A DNA stretch of 64,000 nt. Source: Formicincola oecophyllae. GTDB taxonomy: Bacteria; Pseudomonadota; Alphaproteobacteria; Acetobacterales; Acetobacteraceae. Below are positions 1-9,871 of this stretch, one piece after another. The position numbers and the translations under genes are program-made. Each line of letters starts with the position of its first letter. Positions within the stretch are counted from its first letter, which is position 1. Location: NCBI RefSeq assembly GCF_006542395.2, contig NZ_CP038231.1, forward strand, positions 62,001 to 126,000, read 5' to 3'. A model generated the notes under the pieces. It was not told where the DNA came from and did no database searches. It saw only the letters and a list, made by a program, of their open reading frames with translations.

Positions 1-3000
1 CCGGCCTCAATCACGGCGCCACCATTGTCCACCCCTGTGCCGCCACCGATATTGAGCTGGTCCAGCCCCAGCACTTGGCGCAGCGCGTTGAGGGGATCAA
101 AGGCACTGCCGCCGCCAATCTGCACCAGCGCCAACCCTAGTGACGCCATCTGGGCTGGTGAAAGGCTGCTTTTCATGCTGCCGAACAACAACATGGAAAG
201 CACCTCGTCCTGGGGCCATGGCGGGGTGGAGTAGAACTTGATTTTGGGGCTGCTGGCGTAACCCGTCACGCTCAGCGTGGCCAGGGTGCCTTCCACGTTG
301 CGGTCAGCGCGGAAATCCAGCGTTGGGTCAAGCCTGTGCGCCACCCCTGTGCCCCCAAAGGAGATCTCCCCCTTGCTGAAGTTCAGATTGACGCCAGCCA
401 GGTTGAATGTGCCTTGCTGCAGCGCGAAGCCGCCTTGCAGCACAGGGGCATTAGCGGTGCCGCCAGCGTGGAGCTTGCCTGCCATCACAGCGTAGAGCCC
501 ATCGCCGCGCACGAAGAACTGCCCAGGGCTGACGACATTGACATTCAAGTTCACTGTGACAGCTGGCGGCGCAGGCGGCGTTGGGGCAAGGCCAGGCTTG
601 ACGATAGCAATCTGCGGCACCGAAGCTGGCATGGAGGAGGGAATGTTGACCGTCCCTGTGGGGATGGTGACAGTGCCATCCACATTCAGCAAGGTGCGCG
701 CCTGCCCGAAGATGTGGATTTTCCCATCCAGCGTGATGGTCAGCAGGTCACTGTGGAGGGGCTGGGCGTTGTTCATCACAAACCACATGTCAAGCGGCAT
801 GGCGGGTTCCAGAACGCCCACCTGCCCATGCAGCCCCATGGAGCCACGGCCAGCTTTGATGGTCACACCCTTGATGACCACGTTTTTGTCCTGCAGCAGG
901 ATGTCAGCGGTGATGGCCGTAAGGTCAACGCCCAGCGCGTACTGGTTGAATGAACCATGGCGCAGCGTGACCTGCCCCCCCAGGGAAGGGTGCTGGGTGG
1001 TGCCGCGTGCGGTCACGTCCAGGTTCAGCATACCAGCGGCCGCCATGCCCGAAGCCCCCAGGATGGCGTTGGCCAGGCCCAGGTCGGCATGGCCCGTCAA
1101 GCGGGCATCCAGGGGACCATCCCCTTTCACGCTGGCTTGGCCTTGGGCCGTCACCTCAGCTTTGGGGCCAGCTTGGACGTGGGCTTTGAAAACAGCCCGC
1201 CCCGCCTTGAGGTCAGCATGTGCCGCCAGGGCGATGGCCGGCATGGCTTCCGTGCTGGCGCTGAGCAGCCGCAGGCCACCGCCATCAAGCACCACACTGC
1301 CTGAAGGGGCCTCAAGCGTGCCTGTTAAATGGGCATGGCCGTTGAGCCGCCCTTGCGCGCGCAAGCTTGGCAGGAAGGGGTTGGCCAGGGCGGGAGTGAG
1401 GTCGCGTAGACCCACATCAAGCGCCAAATCAGGCTTGATGGTACCAGCCACCCCCAACAAAGCTGGCGCGCCCTTGGGAGGGGCCAGCTCTAGGTTCAGC
1501 CCCTCCACTGCTGTGCGTGCCCCCCAAGTGATGCGCGCTGGGTTGCGCAAGCGCACATGGTCGCCTGCCACGTCAATCTTCAGGCGTTGCAGCGCCAATG
1601 CACCCCCCCCTGCAGTACCCTTGGCTGCTGGCGCTTTGAGGGCGGTTTTCTGGGCTGCCTTGCCCCCCAAAGGCAGGGCCAAGGTCCCCGCCACGTCAAA
1701 GCTGGCTGGGCCGTAAAGAGCTTTGCCTTGGCTGCTTTGGGCAGGGGGTTCCAGCCCGCCAAGACCTGCCAGGTTAACGCCGCATAGGGCAGCCACCGTT
1801 TGGGGTGCAGGCCCTTTAAGGCGCGCAGCGGCAGCGCCATTGAGCGGCACATGCTGGAACTGCCCGCCGCTTTGGAACATTAAGGCTGAAAGCGGCCCCT
1901 GGGCACGCAAAGCCATGTCCCCCCTCACCCCCATGGCGGCCACATGGCGCAGTTGGGCGTTCAGCATAATGGTGGGGGCGTCTGGCAGCTGCGCAACGCT
2001 ACCGTTCAGCGCCAGGCTGCCTAGGCCCCATGGCCCCACCTGGGCGGCACCGTCCAGCGCCACATGCAGGGTTTGGCGTGTGCCAAGTGGCGGTGGCGTG
2101 CGGTCGTCAGTCGTGTTGAGGTGAAGGGCCACATGCCCGCGTGACGTCATGCCTGTCAGTGCCTGCACTAAGTCAAGGTTGCCCATGGTCAGGTCAAAAC
2201 GTCCCAGCGGCACTTTGTGACCAGCCGCCAGGGTGAGCTTGCCTTGCCCGTTTAGGGCCTTCCAGGAAAGGCGCTGGATAGTGGCGGCCATGTCGCCTGA
2301 TTTGCCACGGCTGAACTGGGCTTCAGCCAGCAAGGGGGTATGGTCGAGCGTACCGTTGAGGTGAAGGGCAATTTGGGGCGCTGTGGGCAGGTGGCTTGCA
2401 GTCACCTGCAATGCCAAGGGGCCGGGTGCTAAGTGAACACGCCCTGCATGGGCACCCAAAGCACCATCCATCCCCAGCTGGGCAGCAAAGTCATCCAATG
2501 GCCCTGAGGCCTGCAGCCTGATGGTGCTGTGGCCTTCCAGTTGGGGGGCGGCGCGCCCAAGGTCTGGCAAAATGAGGGTGGCTGCCGCTTTGAGCAAGGG
2601 CGGGGGGGCTTTGTGCCCTTTGCCTTGGGGCGTGCTGGTTTTAAGAGAGGCTGCCAGGGGTGTGGCAGATTCGGTCAAGCTGCCTTGGCTAGTAAGGTTG
2701 ATGGCGCTCCCTTTAAGCGTGAGTGTTTCAAGGGTGGTGCGCGTTTTGTCCTTGGATGCTTTGAGGCTGAAGTGGCTCTCCGCCCCCAGCAGGCCCCAGA
2801 GCTGACTTTGGAGCGCGCTGGCCTGGCTGGTAGCCCTGGGCGCTGGAACGGCGCCATGGCGGCGTGGGCGGCGCTGGGGGGTGGTGGTCCTTTTGCCCTT
2901 GTGGTGGGCAGCCGCTGGGCGCAAAGCCGCTTTCCCTGGTGGGGTGAGGTGCAGCGTGCCGTCAAGGGCCGCCTTCATCACGCCGCTAGGGGGGGCTGCA

Positions 3001-4598
3001 GCTGCCAGGTTAGCCGTCAGGCTGCCTGAAAGCGCCTGGTGGGCGATGGCCGCTAACGGGGCGAGGGCAGGCAGGGCCATGGTTGCTTGAAGGGTGCGGC
3101 CTTTTAAGCTGCCATTGGCTTTTAGCTGCAGCAGGGGATGGTTGACATTCAGCGCGTAAGGTTGGGTTGGCGCTTGGGGCTTAATGGCCAGTCCCAGCTT
3201 TAAGGGCGCTTGCGCTAGCAGCCCAGCACCAGCGCCAGCTGGCAGCATGATGTCACGCGCTACCCCCTGCAGTGAAAAAAGTGGTTCCACAGCAGTGGAT
3301 TTCTGGGTGTTCTCCTGGGCGGTTTTCTGGCCAACAGGTGGGGGGAGGACGGTGGGGTTGCTGAAATTAAGCGCAATGCTGCCTACGGCCACACCAGCCC
3401 CAGACAAACCCTGCACCACAAGGCTGCCCTGGCCTTCAGGCATGGCCCAAGGGCCATTCAGCGCTAATTGCAACGCCAAGCTGTTCCAGCCCATCAGCTG
3501 GCCATCGCGGCGCATGTGGATTTCTGGCAAGCTGGCCTGGATGCGCATGGCATGGAAACGCTGCCCCGCCACATCCACCTGCCCTGCCACGTGCAGCAGC
3601 AAAGGTTCCGCTCCTTGTCCTGCTATGGTCTTGGTTGGCGCTGGCGCAACCCCTTGCCGCACTCCCTGGGGCGCTGCTGGGGCTTGGGGTTTGGGCACCG
3701 TGTTAGCGGGCTTTTGGCTAGCTGGCGCCTGCGTGCCGCTGCGGGCATGGAGGGCTAGCGCCACATCAAGCGCCGTGAGCGGGCCATGGAAATCAACATC
3801 AAGGCGCAGCGGGTCAAGGCCAGGCACCACGGGTACCATGGCGGCGAAGCCATCCTGCCCATCTTCAAACGTCACATGACCTTGCCAAGGCTTGGACCCA
3901 TGGGTGCTGTGATTGAAATCAAGCCCCAACCGCCCTGGGCGGTCAAGCCTGCTGAGGGTGAGGGCGAGCTGGGTCGCTGGGAAGTTGTCTGCACTCAGTC
4001 CCCCCCTGAAATGGGCGATGCTGCTCAACGCCACATGGCCACGCGCTGCAACAGTGCACCCGACACCCCCCACCCCTTTGCCCAGTTCCAAATGGTTGAT
4101 GGCAAGGTGGCGCACATGCACGCTGATTGCTGGCAGTGGATTGGGATTAGGGGGTGTTGGTTTGGCGTTTGGGTCTGAAGCAGGTAGGCGGATGACATCA
4201 AGCTCCCGCGCTGTAAGGGTGTCCACGCTTGCGTCCAGCCCCACCAGGGCCAGGGGGTTCCAGCGCAAGTGGGCCTGTTCAAGTACCAGCCAGGGGCCCT
4301 TGCCGTCACGCAGCACAAGCTTGCCAAGGTGAATGTCCCATGGCAGGTGGCCTGAAAGGCCCGCAAGCTCCACCATGCCCCCTGTGAAGCGCCCAGCGTT
4401 CTGCGCTGCCCAGTGCTGTACCGCCGGCACGTTGATGGCCACCAGAACCCCTGTCAGCGCCATGCCAGCCAAAGTCAGCGGCACGCCAAACAGGACGGCC
4501 ACCCCCAGCCCCAGCGCGCGCCACAAATGCCCTTTTTGGGGTGGGTGCGCTTGGGGCGCTTCTGCATTCCCTGGCAGGCTGGAGGGGTGGGTAGTCAA
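1..4598 (-). CDS. tamB: TamB translocation and assembly module subunit (3' end beyond window)
   Basis: Inner-membrane-anchored periplasmic protein that works with the TamA barrel in outer-membrane protein or lipid transport. One frame stays open from 4598 to the left edge, about 1,532 codons. A hydrophobic anchor lies at residues ~25-57, followed by very long repetitive beta-rich sequence. The last visible residues, LNIGGGTGVDNGG, have the look of the conserved C-terminal TamB (DUF490) domain, so only a short tail is missing. The start is a TTG at 4598-4596 that overlaps the tamA stop (TTGA); GGGAG lies 7 bases upstream of it, inside tamA, implying translational coupling. The anchor, the tamA neighbour and the size make the family call firm; the exact start is inferred. 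Confidence 0.93.
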   Translation of the reverse strand, partial: MTTHPSSLPGNAEAPQAHPPQKGHLWRALGLGVAVLFGVPLTLAGMALTGVLVAINVPAVQHWAAQNAGRFTGGMVELAGLSGHLPWDIHLGKLVLRDGKGPWLVLEQAHLRWNPLALVGLDASVDTLTARELDVIRLPASDPNAKPTPPNPNPLPAISVHVRHLAINHLELGKGVGGVGCTVAARGHVALSSIAHFRGGLSADNFPATQLALTLSRLDRPGRLGLDFNHSTHGSKPWQGHVTFEDGQDGFAAMVPVVPGLDPLRLDVDFHGPLTALDVALALHARSGTQAPASQKPANTVPKPQAPAAPQGVRQGVAPAPTKTIAGQGAEPLLLHVAGQVDVAGQRFHAMRIQASLPEIHMRRDGQLMGWNSLALQLALNGPWAMPEGQGSLVVQGLSGAGVAVGSIALNFSNPTVLPPPVGQKTAQENTQKSTAVEPLFSLQGVARDIMLPAGAGAGLLAQAPLKLGLAIKPQAPTQPYALNVNHPLLQLKANGSLKGRTLQATMALPALAPLAAIAHQALSGSLTANLAAAAPPSGVMKAALDGTLHLTPPGKAALRPAAAHHKGKRTTTPQRRPRRHGAVPAPRATSQASALQSQLWGLLGAESHFSLKASKDKTRTTLETLTLKGSAINLTSQGSLTESATPLAASLKTSTPQGKGHKAPPPLLKAAATLILPDLGRAAPQLEGHSTIRLQASGPLDDFAAQLGMDGALGAHAGRVHLAPGPLALQVTASHLPTAPQIALHLNGTLDHTPLLAEAQFSRGKSGDMAATIQRLSWKALNGQGKLTLAAGHKVPLGRFDLTMGNLDLVQALTGMTSRGHVALHLNTTDDRTPPPLGTRQTLHVALDGAAQVGPWGLGSLALNGSVAQLPDAPTIMLNAQLRHVAAMGVRGDMALRAQGPLSALMFQSGGQFQHVPLNGAAAARLKGPAPQTVAALCGVNLAGLGGLEPPAQSSQGKALYGPASFDVAGTLALPLGGKAAQKTALKAPAAKGTAGGGALALQRLKIDVAGDHVRLRNPARITWGARTAVEGLNLELAPPKGAPALLGVAGTIKPDLALDVGLRDLTPALANPFLPSLRAQGRLNGHAHLTGTLEAPSGSVVLDGGGLRLLSASTEAMPAIALAAHADLKAGRAVFKAHVQAGPKAEVTAQGQASVKGDGPLDARLTGHADLGLANAILGASGMAAAGMLNLDVTARGTTQHPSLGGQVTLRHGSFNQYALGVDLTAITADILLQDKNVVIKGVTIKAGRGSMGLHGQVGVLEPAMPLDMWFVMNNAQPLHSDLLTITLDGKIHIFGQARTLLNVDGTVTIPTGTVNIPSSMPASVPQIAIVKPGLAPTPPAPPAVTVNLNVNVVSPGQFFVRGDGLYAVMAGKLHAGGTANAPVLQGGFALQQGTFNLAGVNLNFSKGEISFGGTGVAHRLDPTLDFRADRNVEGTLATLSVTGYASSPKIKFYSTPPWPQDEVLSMLLFGSMKSSLSPAQMASLGLALVQIGGGSAFDPLNALRQVLGLDQLNIGGGTGVDNGGAVIEA

Positions 4599-7006
4599 AA
4601 GTTTTCTCCCAAGCCGATGTAAAGTTCCCAATGGTCCCCACGGTGGGGCCGGTCAAGCGGCACAGCGACATCAACGCGGATGGGACCAATGGGGGTGAAG
4701 TAGCGCGGCCCCCCGCCAACGCCGACACGCACCTTGCCATGGCCTGGCGTGGCATGTTCGCTCACCTGGCCAGCATCGGTGAACAGGTCGAAGCCCCATT
4801 TCTTGAACAGCCGCTGGCGGAACTCAATTGTACCAGCGTCCATGGAGGTGCCGCCGATGGCATATTTGGTGTTTTTCCACTGCGGCCCCACCCCCTGGTA
4901 GCGGAAGCCGCGCACTGTGCCGGCACCACCTGCGTAAAGACGCTGGTCAGGCGGGATTTGCCACACATTGGCCCCCAGGATGGACCCTAACGTCACGCGA
5001 AACGCCAGGATGCTGCGCTTAGGTGGTGCGATGCCAAGCTTGTTGAGGTCAAAGTAAGTGGCCGCCTGCCCCATCAAGGGCAAATAGAACTGCGCCCCAC
5101 GGCGGATGGAGACGGCAGGCGTGGCCCCTAGCGTGGCCCTGATGCCTGACGTGGCTGGTTCAATGGGGTTGGCTTTGTTGTCTGTGTTGTTGAACGTGGC
5201 CGTCAAAGGCAGGAAAGCGATGAAATAGCCCCGCTTCTTGCCAAACTGCGTGATGCTTTCGCGCTCCACCATGGCTGAATCGTCAACACTCCAGTCATCG
5301 TTGATGGGCTGACTGAAGCCCGCTTTCGCAAACCATGCCGTCTGGTGGTAGGAGTAGAGCCATTGGCGCAGCGCCTCAACGCGGAAATTCAGCGTGCGGT
5401 TGATCATGCCGTAATTGGGCACGTCGTAATCGGCGTAGATATCATAACCAAGCCCTTGCTGGGCCGAACCACCCAGCCCCGTGGCGATGGCCGCCAGATT
5501 GAGGCGCTGCCCAGCGCCAAGCACGTTCTTGTCTGACCAGTGCACGCCAGCGCGCCCGCCCAAATCGGTGGAATAGCCCACCTCGCCAGAGACATGGTAG
5601 CGCTTGGCGTCCTTGAAGGTAATCTTCAACGGCATGGCGGTGGTCAGGCCCTTCACGGCGCTGTCCTTAGGGGGGACGCTCAGCAAAGGGGGGTTGTTGG
5701 ATGTCATGATGGAGCTGAACAGCCCCGTGGCCCCTAGGTTGAGCCGCGACTGATCGATGGCTGCAGCCTGGTAGAGCTGCCCTTCATGAAGCCCCATGAT
5801 GCGCCGCACGTAGCTGGAGCGCACATCCTTGTTGCCCTCCAGCGTGATGGGCCCAATGATGAGCCGTGGCCCCCGATCCATGAAAAGCCGCACCGTCAGG
5901 CCATGGGTGGCGGGGTGGAGGATGCCTTCAGGCACCGTCACCTCAGCTAAGGCGTAGCCGTCATTCTGCAGATAGGCCAGCAACCTGGTGCGGGCGGCGA
6001 TGATCTCCCCCGCCTTGGCTGGCTCGCCCACCTTCAAGTGGAACGCCTTGGCTTCCAGCGGGGTGAGGGTGACGGGATGGATGCTCTCCAGCGTTTTACA
6101 GGTCTCCGCCTGGCGTTGGGCTGCCTGACGGGCTGCTGCTGCGGCTTGGGCGGCTTTGGAGGGTGGCCGGGGCGCTTGGGCGCTGGCGCCGCTGGATGGG
6201 TAGAGGGTGGTTGGCGCAGCGCCCCCAGCCCCTTCAGACCCATGCAGCCCTGCCGCCCCTGCTGCCGCAGCGCCTGCCACTGTGGCAGGCTTGGACAGCA
6301 CCAGGATGGAGCTGATGTGGTAAAGTGGCCCTGGCTGAACGGCAATGGTGATGGTCACCGTGCTGCCATGGGGCAGGCTTGCTAGGAACATGGCAAGGGC
6401 TGGATCGCGTCCATCCACACTGGGCGCATGATAAGGGGCGCTGCCACCTTGGGGGGGCTTGGGCGCTGTAATGGTCATGGTAATGGTGCCGCTGTAATAC
6501 CCCTCTGAATGGAGCGCGCCATCAAGCCGCCCGTAATCCTCTCTGATGCGCCCTGCTAAGGCGAAAGGGCCCACAGGGGGGGCTGTTAACAGGCTTTTGA
6601 GTTCAGATGATGCCTGGAGCGCCCCGTCAAGGGCTGCGTTGCCTGTTGGCTTCATCACTAGCTTGTAACGCACAGCGTCAGGGGCTGGCTGGTTGGGCTT
6701 GGCTTTTTCCTGCGCCTTTTCCTTGCCGCTTTGAGTGTCCTTGCCGCCGCTATCCTGGCCAGCACCCTTAGCTGGACCTGTTGCCAGTGTTCCTTGCTGG
6801 GGGGTGGTTTGGGGGGCGTTCTCCATCACAGGAGTAGTGGTGCCTGGCGTAGCTGGCGCTGGGGTGCTTGCCCCACCCAAGGCCCAGGTTGGTTCCACGC
6901 ACCACCCCAGCAACGCCAGGGGCAGGGCGCGCAGCCCCCATGCCCTGCCTAACGGCTGGTGGTGGGGGAAAGGCCGCGCAGGCTGGTCTGGGCGTGGTGT
7001 GGGCAC
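4595..7006 (-). CDS. tamA: TamA, Omp85-family outer membrane assembly protein
   Basis: Outer-membrane beta-barrel of the BamA/Omp85 superfamily with periplasmic POTRA domains, partner of TamB encoded directly downstream. The 803-residue product has a signal peptide within the first ~45 residues, an Ala/Pro/Gln/Lys-rich stretch to ~115, POTRA-like regions and a C-terminal barrel from about residue 470. It ends in Phe after alternating hydrophobic residues (LYIGLGENF), the usual barrel-terminal signature. It is much longer than E. coli TamA (577 residues), largely because of the N-terminal low-complexity region and an Ala/Gln-rich insertion at ~245-305. The start is GTG at 7006; no strong Shine-Dalgarno is seen, so the start is uncertain. 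A shared transcript with tamB is likely. Confidence 0.9.
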   Translation of the reverse strand: MPTPRPDQPARPFPHHQPLGRAWGLRALPLALLGWCVEPTWALGGASTPAPATPGTTTPVMENAPQTTPQQGTLATGPAKGAGQDSGGKDTQSGKEKAQEKAKPNQPAPDAVRYKLVMKPTGNAALDGALQASSELKSLLTAPPVGPFALAGRIREDYGRLDGALHSEGYYSGTITMTITAPKPPQGGSAPYHAPSVDGRDPALAMFLASLPHGSTVTITIAVQPGPLYHISSILVLSKPATVAGAAAAGAAGLHGSEGAGGAAPTTLYPSSGASAQAPRPPSKAAQAAAAARQAAQRQAETCKTLESIHPVTLTPLEAKAFHLKVGEPAKAGEIIAARTRLLAYLQNDGYALAEVTVPEGILHPATHGLTVRLFMDRGPRLIIGPITLEGNKDVRSSYVRRIMGLHEGQLYQAAAIDQSRLNLGATGLFSSIMTSNNPPLLSVPPKDSAVKGLTTAMPLKITFKDAKRYHVSGEVGYSTDLGGRAGVHWSDKNVLGAGQRLNLAAIATGLGGSAQQGLGYDIYADYDVPNYGMINRTLNFRVEALRQWLYSYHQTAWFAKAGFSQPINDDWSVDDSAMVERESITQFGKKRGYFIAFLPLTATFNNTDNKANPIEPATSGIRATLGATPAVSIRRGAQFYLPLMGQAATYFDLNKLGIAPPKRSILAFRVTLGSILGANVWQIPPDQRLYAGGAGTVRGFRYQGVGPQWKNTKYAIGGTSMDAGTIEFRQRLFKKWGFDLFTDAGQVSEHATPGHGKVRVGVGGGPRYFTPIGPIRVDVAVPLDRPHRGDHWELYIGLGENF

Positions 7007-7401
7007 GTTCAGTCAGTCATCCATTATCCATGGGGTTGGCATGGCTCAGCACCACCATGCCAAACCCTCAATCAGCTGTACGTTGGGCGCAAGCGTGGGG
7101 GCAAAGCCTGCAAACGTCACCAGCTTTCAGGCCGCGCCCAAAGCATTCCTATCAGACAGCCCCACTCAGACAGTCCCACCAGGTGGGTTGCGTCATGCCT
7201 TAGGGCAGGGTCAGGTTACCGCGCCCATCAGCTGGCTGTCCACGCCAACAGATGCACAGCAAAGCCAGGGCGTTTTTAAGGCAGGCGCCAAAACAAGCCG
7301 CAAAAACAATATGGCAGCCGTACAATACCAGGTCCTATAGCGCGCCCTGGGCACGGAGGCAGGATTGTGCCCGGCCTGCAAAATGCCTATCACGTTAGGC
7401 C
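7007..7401. other. Intergenic gap between divergent tamA and plsC
   Basis: A 395-base stretch between two divergently transcribed genes, so it must hold promoters for both. I see a TACAAT hexamer at 7321-7326 that could be a -10 element toward plsC, but no matching -35. No convincing coding sequence, RNA gene or repeat is visible. Confidence 0.4.
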
Positions 7402-8346
7402 ATGTGCGCTGAACACAAACCCGCCGCCACACGCCGCACCAACAGCCGGCCCCGCTTCGACCCTGAAGCGCTGTTCCCAAGCGAACGGCCCACAACGCCG
7501 CGCACGCGCACCAGGCGCCTGCGTGCCACAGGGCGCTTGGCAGCACTCCTGGGGTGGGGGGCTTTCTCTTGCTCAATTCAAGTGCCGCTGATGGCCCTGC
7601 CTGGCTGGATGCACCTGCGCTGGCCACGGGTGTTCTGGCGCGGCGTGTGCCGCATCATGGGCATGAAGGTGCGCGTCCTCGGCAAGCCAGCCGCCACAAG
7701 CACGGCGGCACGCAAACGCCGGCCTGTCATTTATGTTGTCAACCACACCAGCTGGATGGACATCGCGGTTCTGGGCAGCATCATGCCCACCATTTTCATC
7801 TCCAAGGACGAAGTGCGCCACTGGCCCCTGGTCGGCATCCTGACCAAACTGGGCAGCACGCTTTACGTCACCCGCACCCCCCAGACGGCCAGCGCCGAAA
7901 TCAGCGAAATCAGCGCCCGCCTGCGCGAAGGGTACGACATCACCTTCTTCCCGGAAGGCACAACGTCAGATGGTGCTGGTGTGCTGCCGTTCCTTTCCTC
8001 GCTGTTCGCTATTGCCAAGCCGCCGCGCACAGCTGCAAGCGCCCCAGACGAGGACGCGCCACGCCCCCTCGTCCAGCCCGTCAGCCTGGTCTATGACCAG
8101 CTGGAAGGGTTGCCCACAGGGCGCAACCGGCGTTCCTCTGTGTTCTCCTGGTACGGGGACATGGAGTTTGGGCCGCACTTCAAAGAACTGAGCGCGTGGC
8201 GCGCCATGCGCGCCAGCGTCATGTTCCATGCGCCGCTGGACCCTGAAACCTTCCCCACCCGCAAGAAGCTGGCTGCGGAAGCCCAAGCCATCATCGCCAG
8301 TGGCAGCGAAACACTGCGCCAGCAGCGCCTGCCCCACAGCAGCTGA
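7402..8346 (+). CDS. plsC: 1-acyl-sn-glycerol-3-phosphate acyltransferase (PlsC family)
   Basis: Membrane acyltransferase that would add the second acyl chain to lysophosphatidic acid in phospholipid synthesis. The HX4D catalytic motif is seen as HTSWMD at residues ~115-120, and the FPEGT substrate-binding motif lies ~185-189. The N-terminal ~50 residues are Arg-rich, followed by a hydrophobic segment (~50-65). At 314 residues it is longer than typical PlsC (about 245) because of that N-terminus, so the true start may be downstream; ATG 7402 with TAGG just upstream is the first option. It lies 70 bases upstream of miaB in the same direction. Alternative: a lysophospholipid or ornithine-lipid acyltransferase of the same superfamily. 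Confidence 0.85.
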   Translation: MCAEHKPAATRRTNSRPRFDPEALFPSERPTTPRTRTRRLRATGRLAALLGWGAFSCSIQVPLMALPGWMHLRWPRVFWRGVCRIMGMKVRVLGKPAATSTAARKRRPVIYVVNHTSWMDIAVLGSIMPTIFISKDEVRHWPLVGILTKLGSTLYVTRTPQTASAEISEISARLREGYDITFFPEGTTSDGAGVLPFLSSLFAIAKPPRTAASAPDEDAPRPLVQPVSLVYDQLEGLPTGRNRRSSVFSWYGDMEFGPHFKELSAWRAMRASVMFHAPLDPETFPTRKKLAAEAQAIIASGSETLRQQRLPHSS

Positions 8347-8416
8347 GCGACCCCCAGCACCCTACCTCCATCCAAGACTTGCCCACCAAACCCGCTTTCA
8401 GGAACCTGGCTGCGCC

Positions 8417-9871
8417 ATGACGTCATTCAAGCCCACTCCAGCCACCATCCCCCTTGCCCAACGCCGTGCAAACCCGTCCCCAGCTCTGGCGCAGGCCCCG
8501 CGCAGTGTTCACATCATCACCTGGGGCTGCCAGATGAACGTCTATGACAGCGCCCGCATGGCCGACATCCTCCGCCCCTTGGGCTATGGTCCAGCCCAGG
8601 CACCTGAGGAGGCGGATATGGTCATCCTCAACACCTGCCACATCCGGGAGAAGGCCGCCGAAAAAGTGTTTTCAGAGCTGGGGCGCCTGCGCCAGGTGGC
8701 TGAAGCGCGCCAGGAGCGCACAGGCAAGCCCACCCTCATCGCTGTTGCTGGCTGCGTGGGCCAGGCCATGGGGGAGGAGATCATCGCACGTGCCCCTTGG
8801 GTGAACCTTGTCCTGGGGCCGCAGACCTACCACCGCCTGCCTGAAATGGTCGCCCGTGTGGCCCGCAGCAGCCCAGGGGGCGTTGGGGGCGGCGCTGTGG
8901 ACACTGATTTCCCCGCCATCACCAAATTCGATTTCCTGCCAGACGCCCTGGCGCCTGAGAACCAAGGCCAGCTTTCAGCTTTCCTGACCGTGCAGGAAGG
9001 GTGCGACAAGTTCTGCACTTTCTGCGTTGTGCCCTACACGCGCGGCATGGAAACAAGCCGCAGCCTTGAATCCATCCTGGCAGAGGCCAAGCGCCTGGCT
9101 GGGGCAGGGGCGCGTGAGATCACCCTGCTTGGGCAGAACGTCAATGCCCTCACTGCCCCAGACAGCCACGGTAACAGCCACGACCTGGCCGCTGTGGCAG
9201 AGGCTGTAGGGGCCATCGATGGCATTGAGCGCATCCGCTACACCACTTCCCACCCGCGTGACATGAGCGAAAGCCTGATTGCCGCCCACGGCGCCAACCC
9301 CACTTTGATGCCTTTCCTGCATTTGCCTGTGCAGAGCGGCTCTGACCGCATCCTCAAGGCCATGAACAGGGGCCACAGTGCTGCGGACTACACAGCCTTG
9401 GTGGAGAGGCTGCGCGCAGCCCGGCCTGACCTGGCGCTGTCGTCTGATTTCATCGTGGGGTTCCCTGGGGAAAGCGATGATGATTTTGAGGCCACCATGG
9501 CGCTTGTGCGTTCAGTTGGCTTTGCCTCTGCCTACAGCTTCAAATATTCACCCCGCCCTGGCACGCCTGCAGCCAGCTTGCCCCACCAAGTGCCGGAAGA
9601 TGTCAAAACAGCGCGCCTAGCCAGGCTTCAAGCCTTGCTTGAGGAGCAGCAGCGCGCTTTTAATGAATCCATGGTAGGAACAGTTCAGGACATCCTGGTT
9701 TCAGGGCCAGGCCGCAAGGAAGGCCAGCTCACTGGCCGTTCACCTTACCTCCAGCCCGTTCACTTCACTGGTGAGGCTGGGCTGGTGGGCAAAATGGTGA
9801 AGGTACATATCGACAAATGCGTCTCGCATTCCTTGGCGGGCACGCTTCTTGGGGAGGCAGGGGCCCGTTGA
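8417..9871 (+). CDS. miaB: tRNA-2-methylthio-N6-dimethylallyladenosine synthase MiaB
   Basis: Radical-SAM methylthiotransferase modifying A37 of tRNAs that read UNN codons. The 484-residue product has an N-terminal UPF0004 domain with cluster cysteines in WGCQMN, NTCHIRE and GCVGQ. The radical-SAM triad C196-xxx-C200-xx-C203 is in CDKFCTFC, and a TRAM domain closes the C-terminus. I chose ATG 8417 because the open frame upstream overlaps plsC and adds no family-like sequence. The stop overlaps the TTG start proposed for phoH. miaB-phoH-ybeY-corC is a conserved alphaproteobacterial order. Confidence 0.96.
   Translation: MTSFKPTPATIPLAQRRANPSPALAQAPRSVHIITWGCQMNVYDSARMADILRPLGYGPAQAPEEADMVILNTCHIREKAAEKVFSELGRLRQVAEARQERTGKPTLIAVAGCVGQAMGEEIIARAPWVNLVLGPQTYHRLPEMVARVARSSPGGVGGGAVDTDFPAITKFDFLPDALAPENQGQLSAFLTVQEGCDKFCTFCVVPYTRGMETSRSLESILAEAKRLAGAGAREITLLGQNVNALTAPDSHGNSHDLAAVAEAVGAIDGIERIRYTTSHPRDMSESLIAAHGANPTLMPFLHLPVQSGSDRILKAMNRGHSAADYTALVERLRAARPDLALSSDFIVGFPGESDDDFEATMALVRSVGFASAYSFKYSPRPGTPAASLPHQVPEDVKTARLARLQALLEEQQRAFNESMVGTVQDILVSGPGRKEGQLTGRSPYLQPVHFTGEAGLVGKMVKVHIDKCVSHSLAGTLLGEAGAR

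Noticed and set aside
538-1716. 392-codon plus-strand open frame
   Set aside because: Antisense to tamB. High-GC coding DNA leaves long open frames on the other strand; no motif, signal or Shine-Dalgarno supports it.
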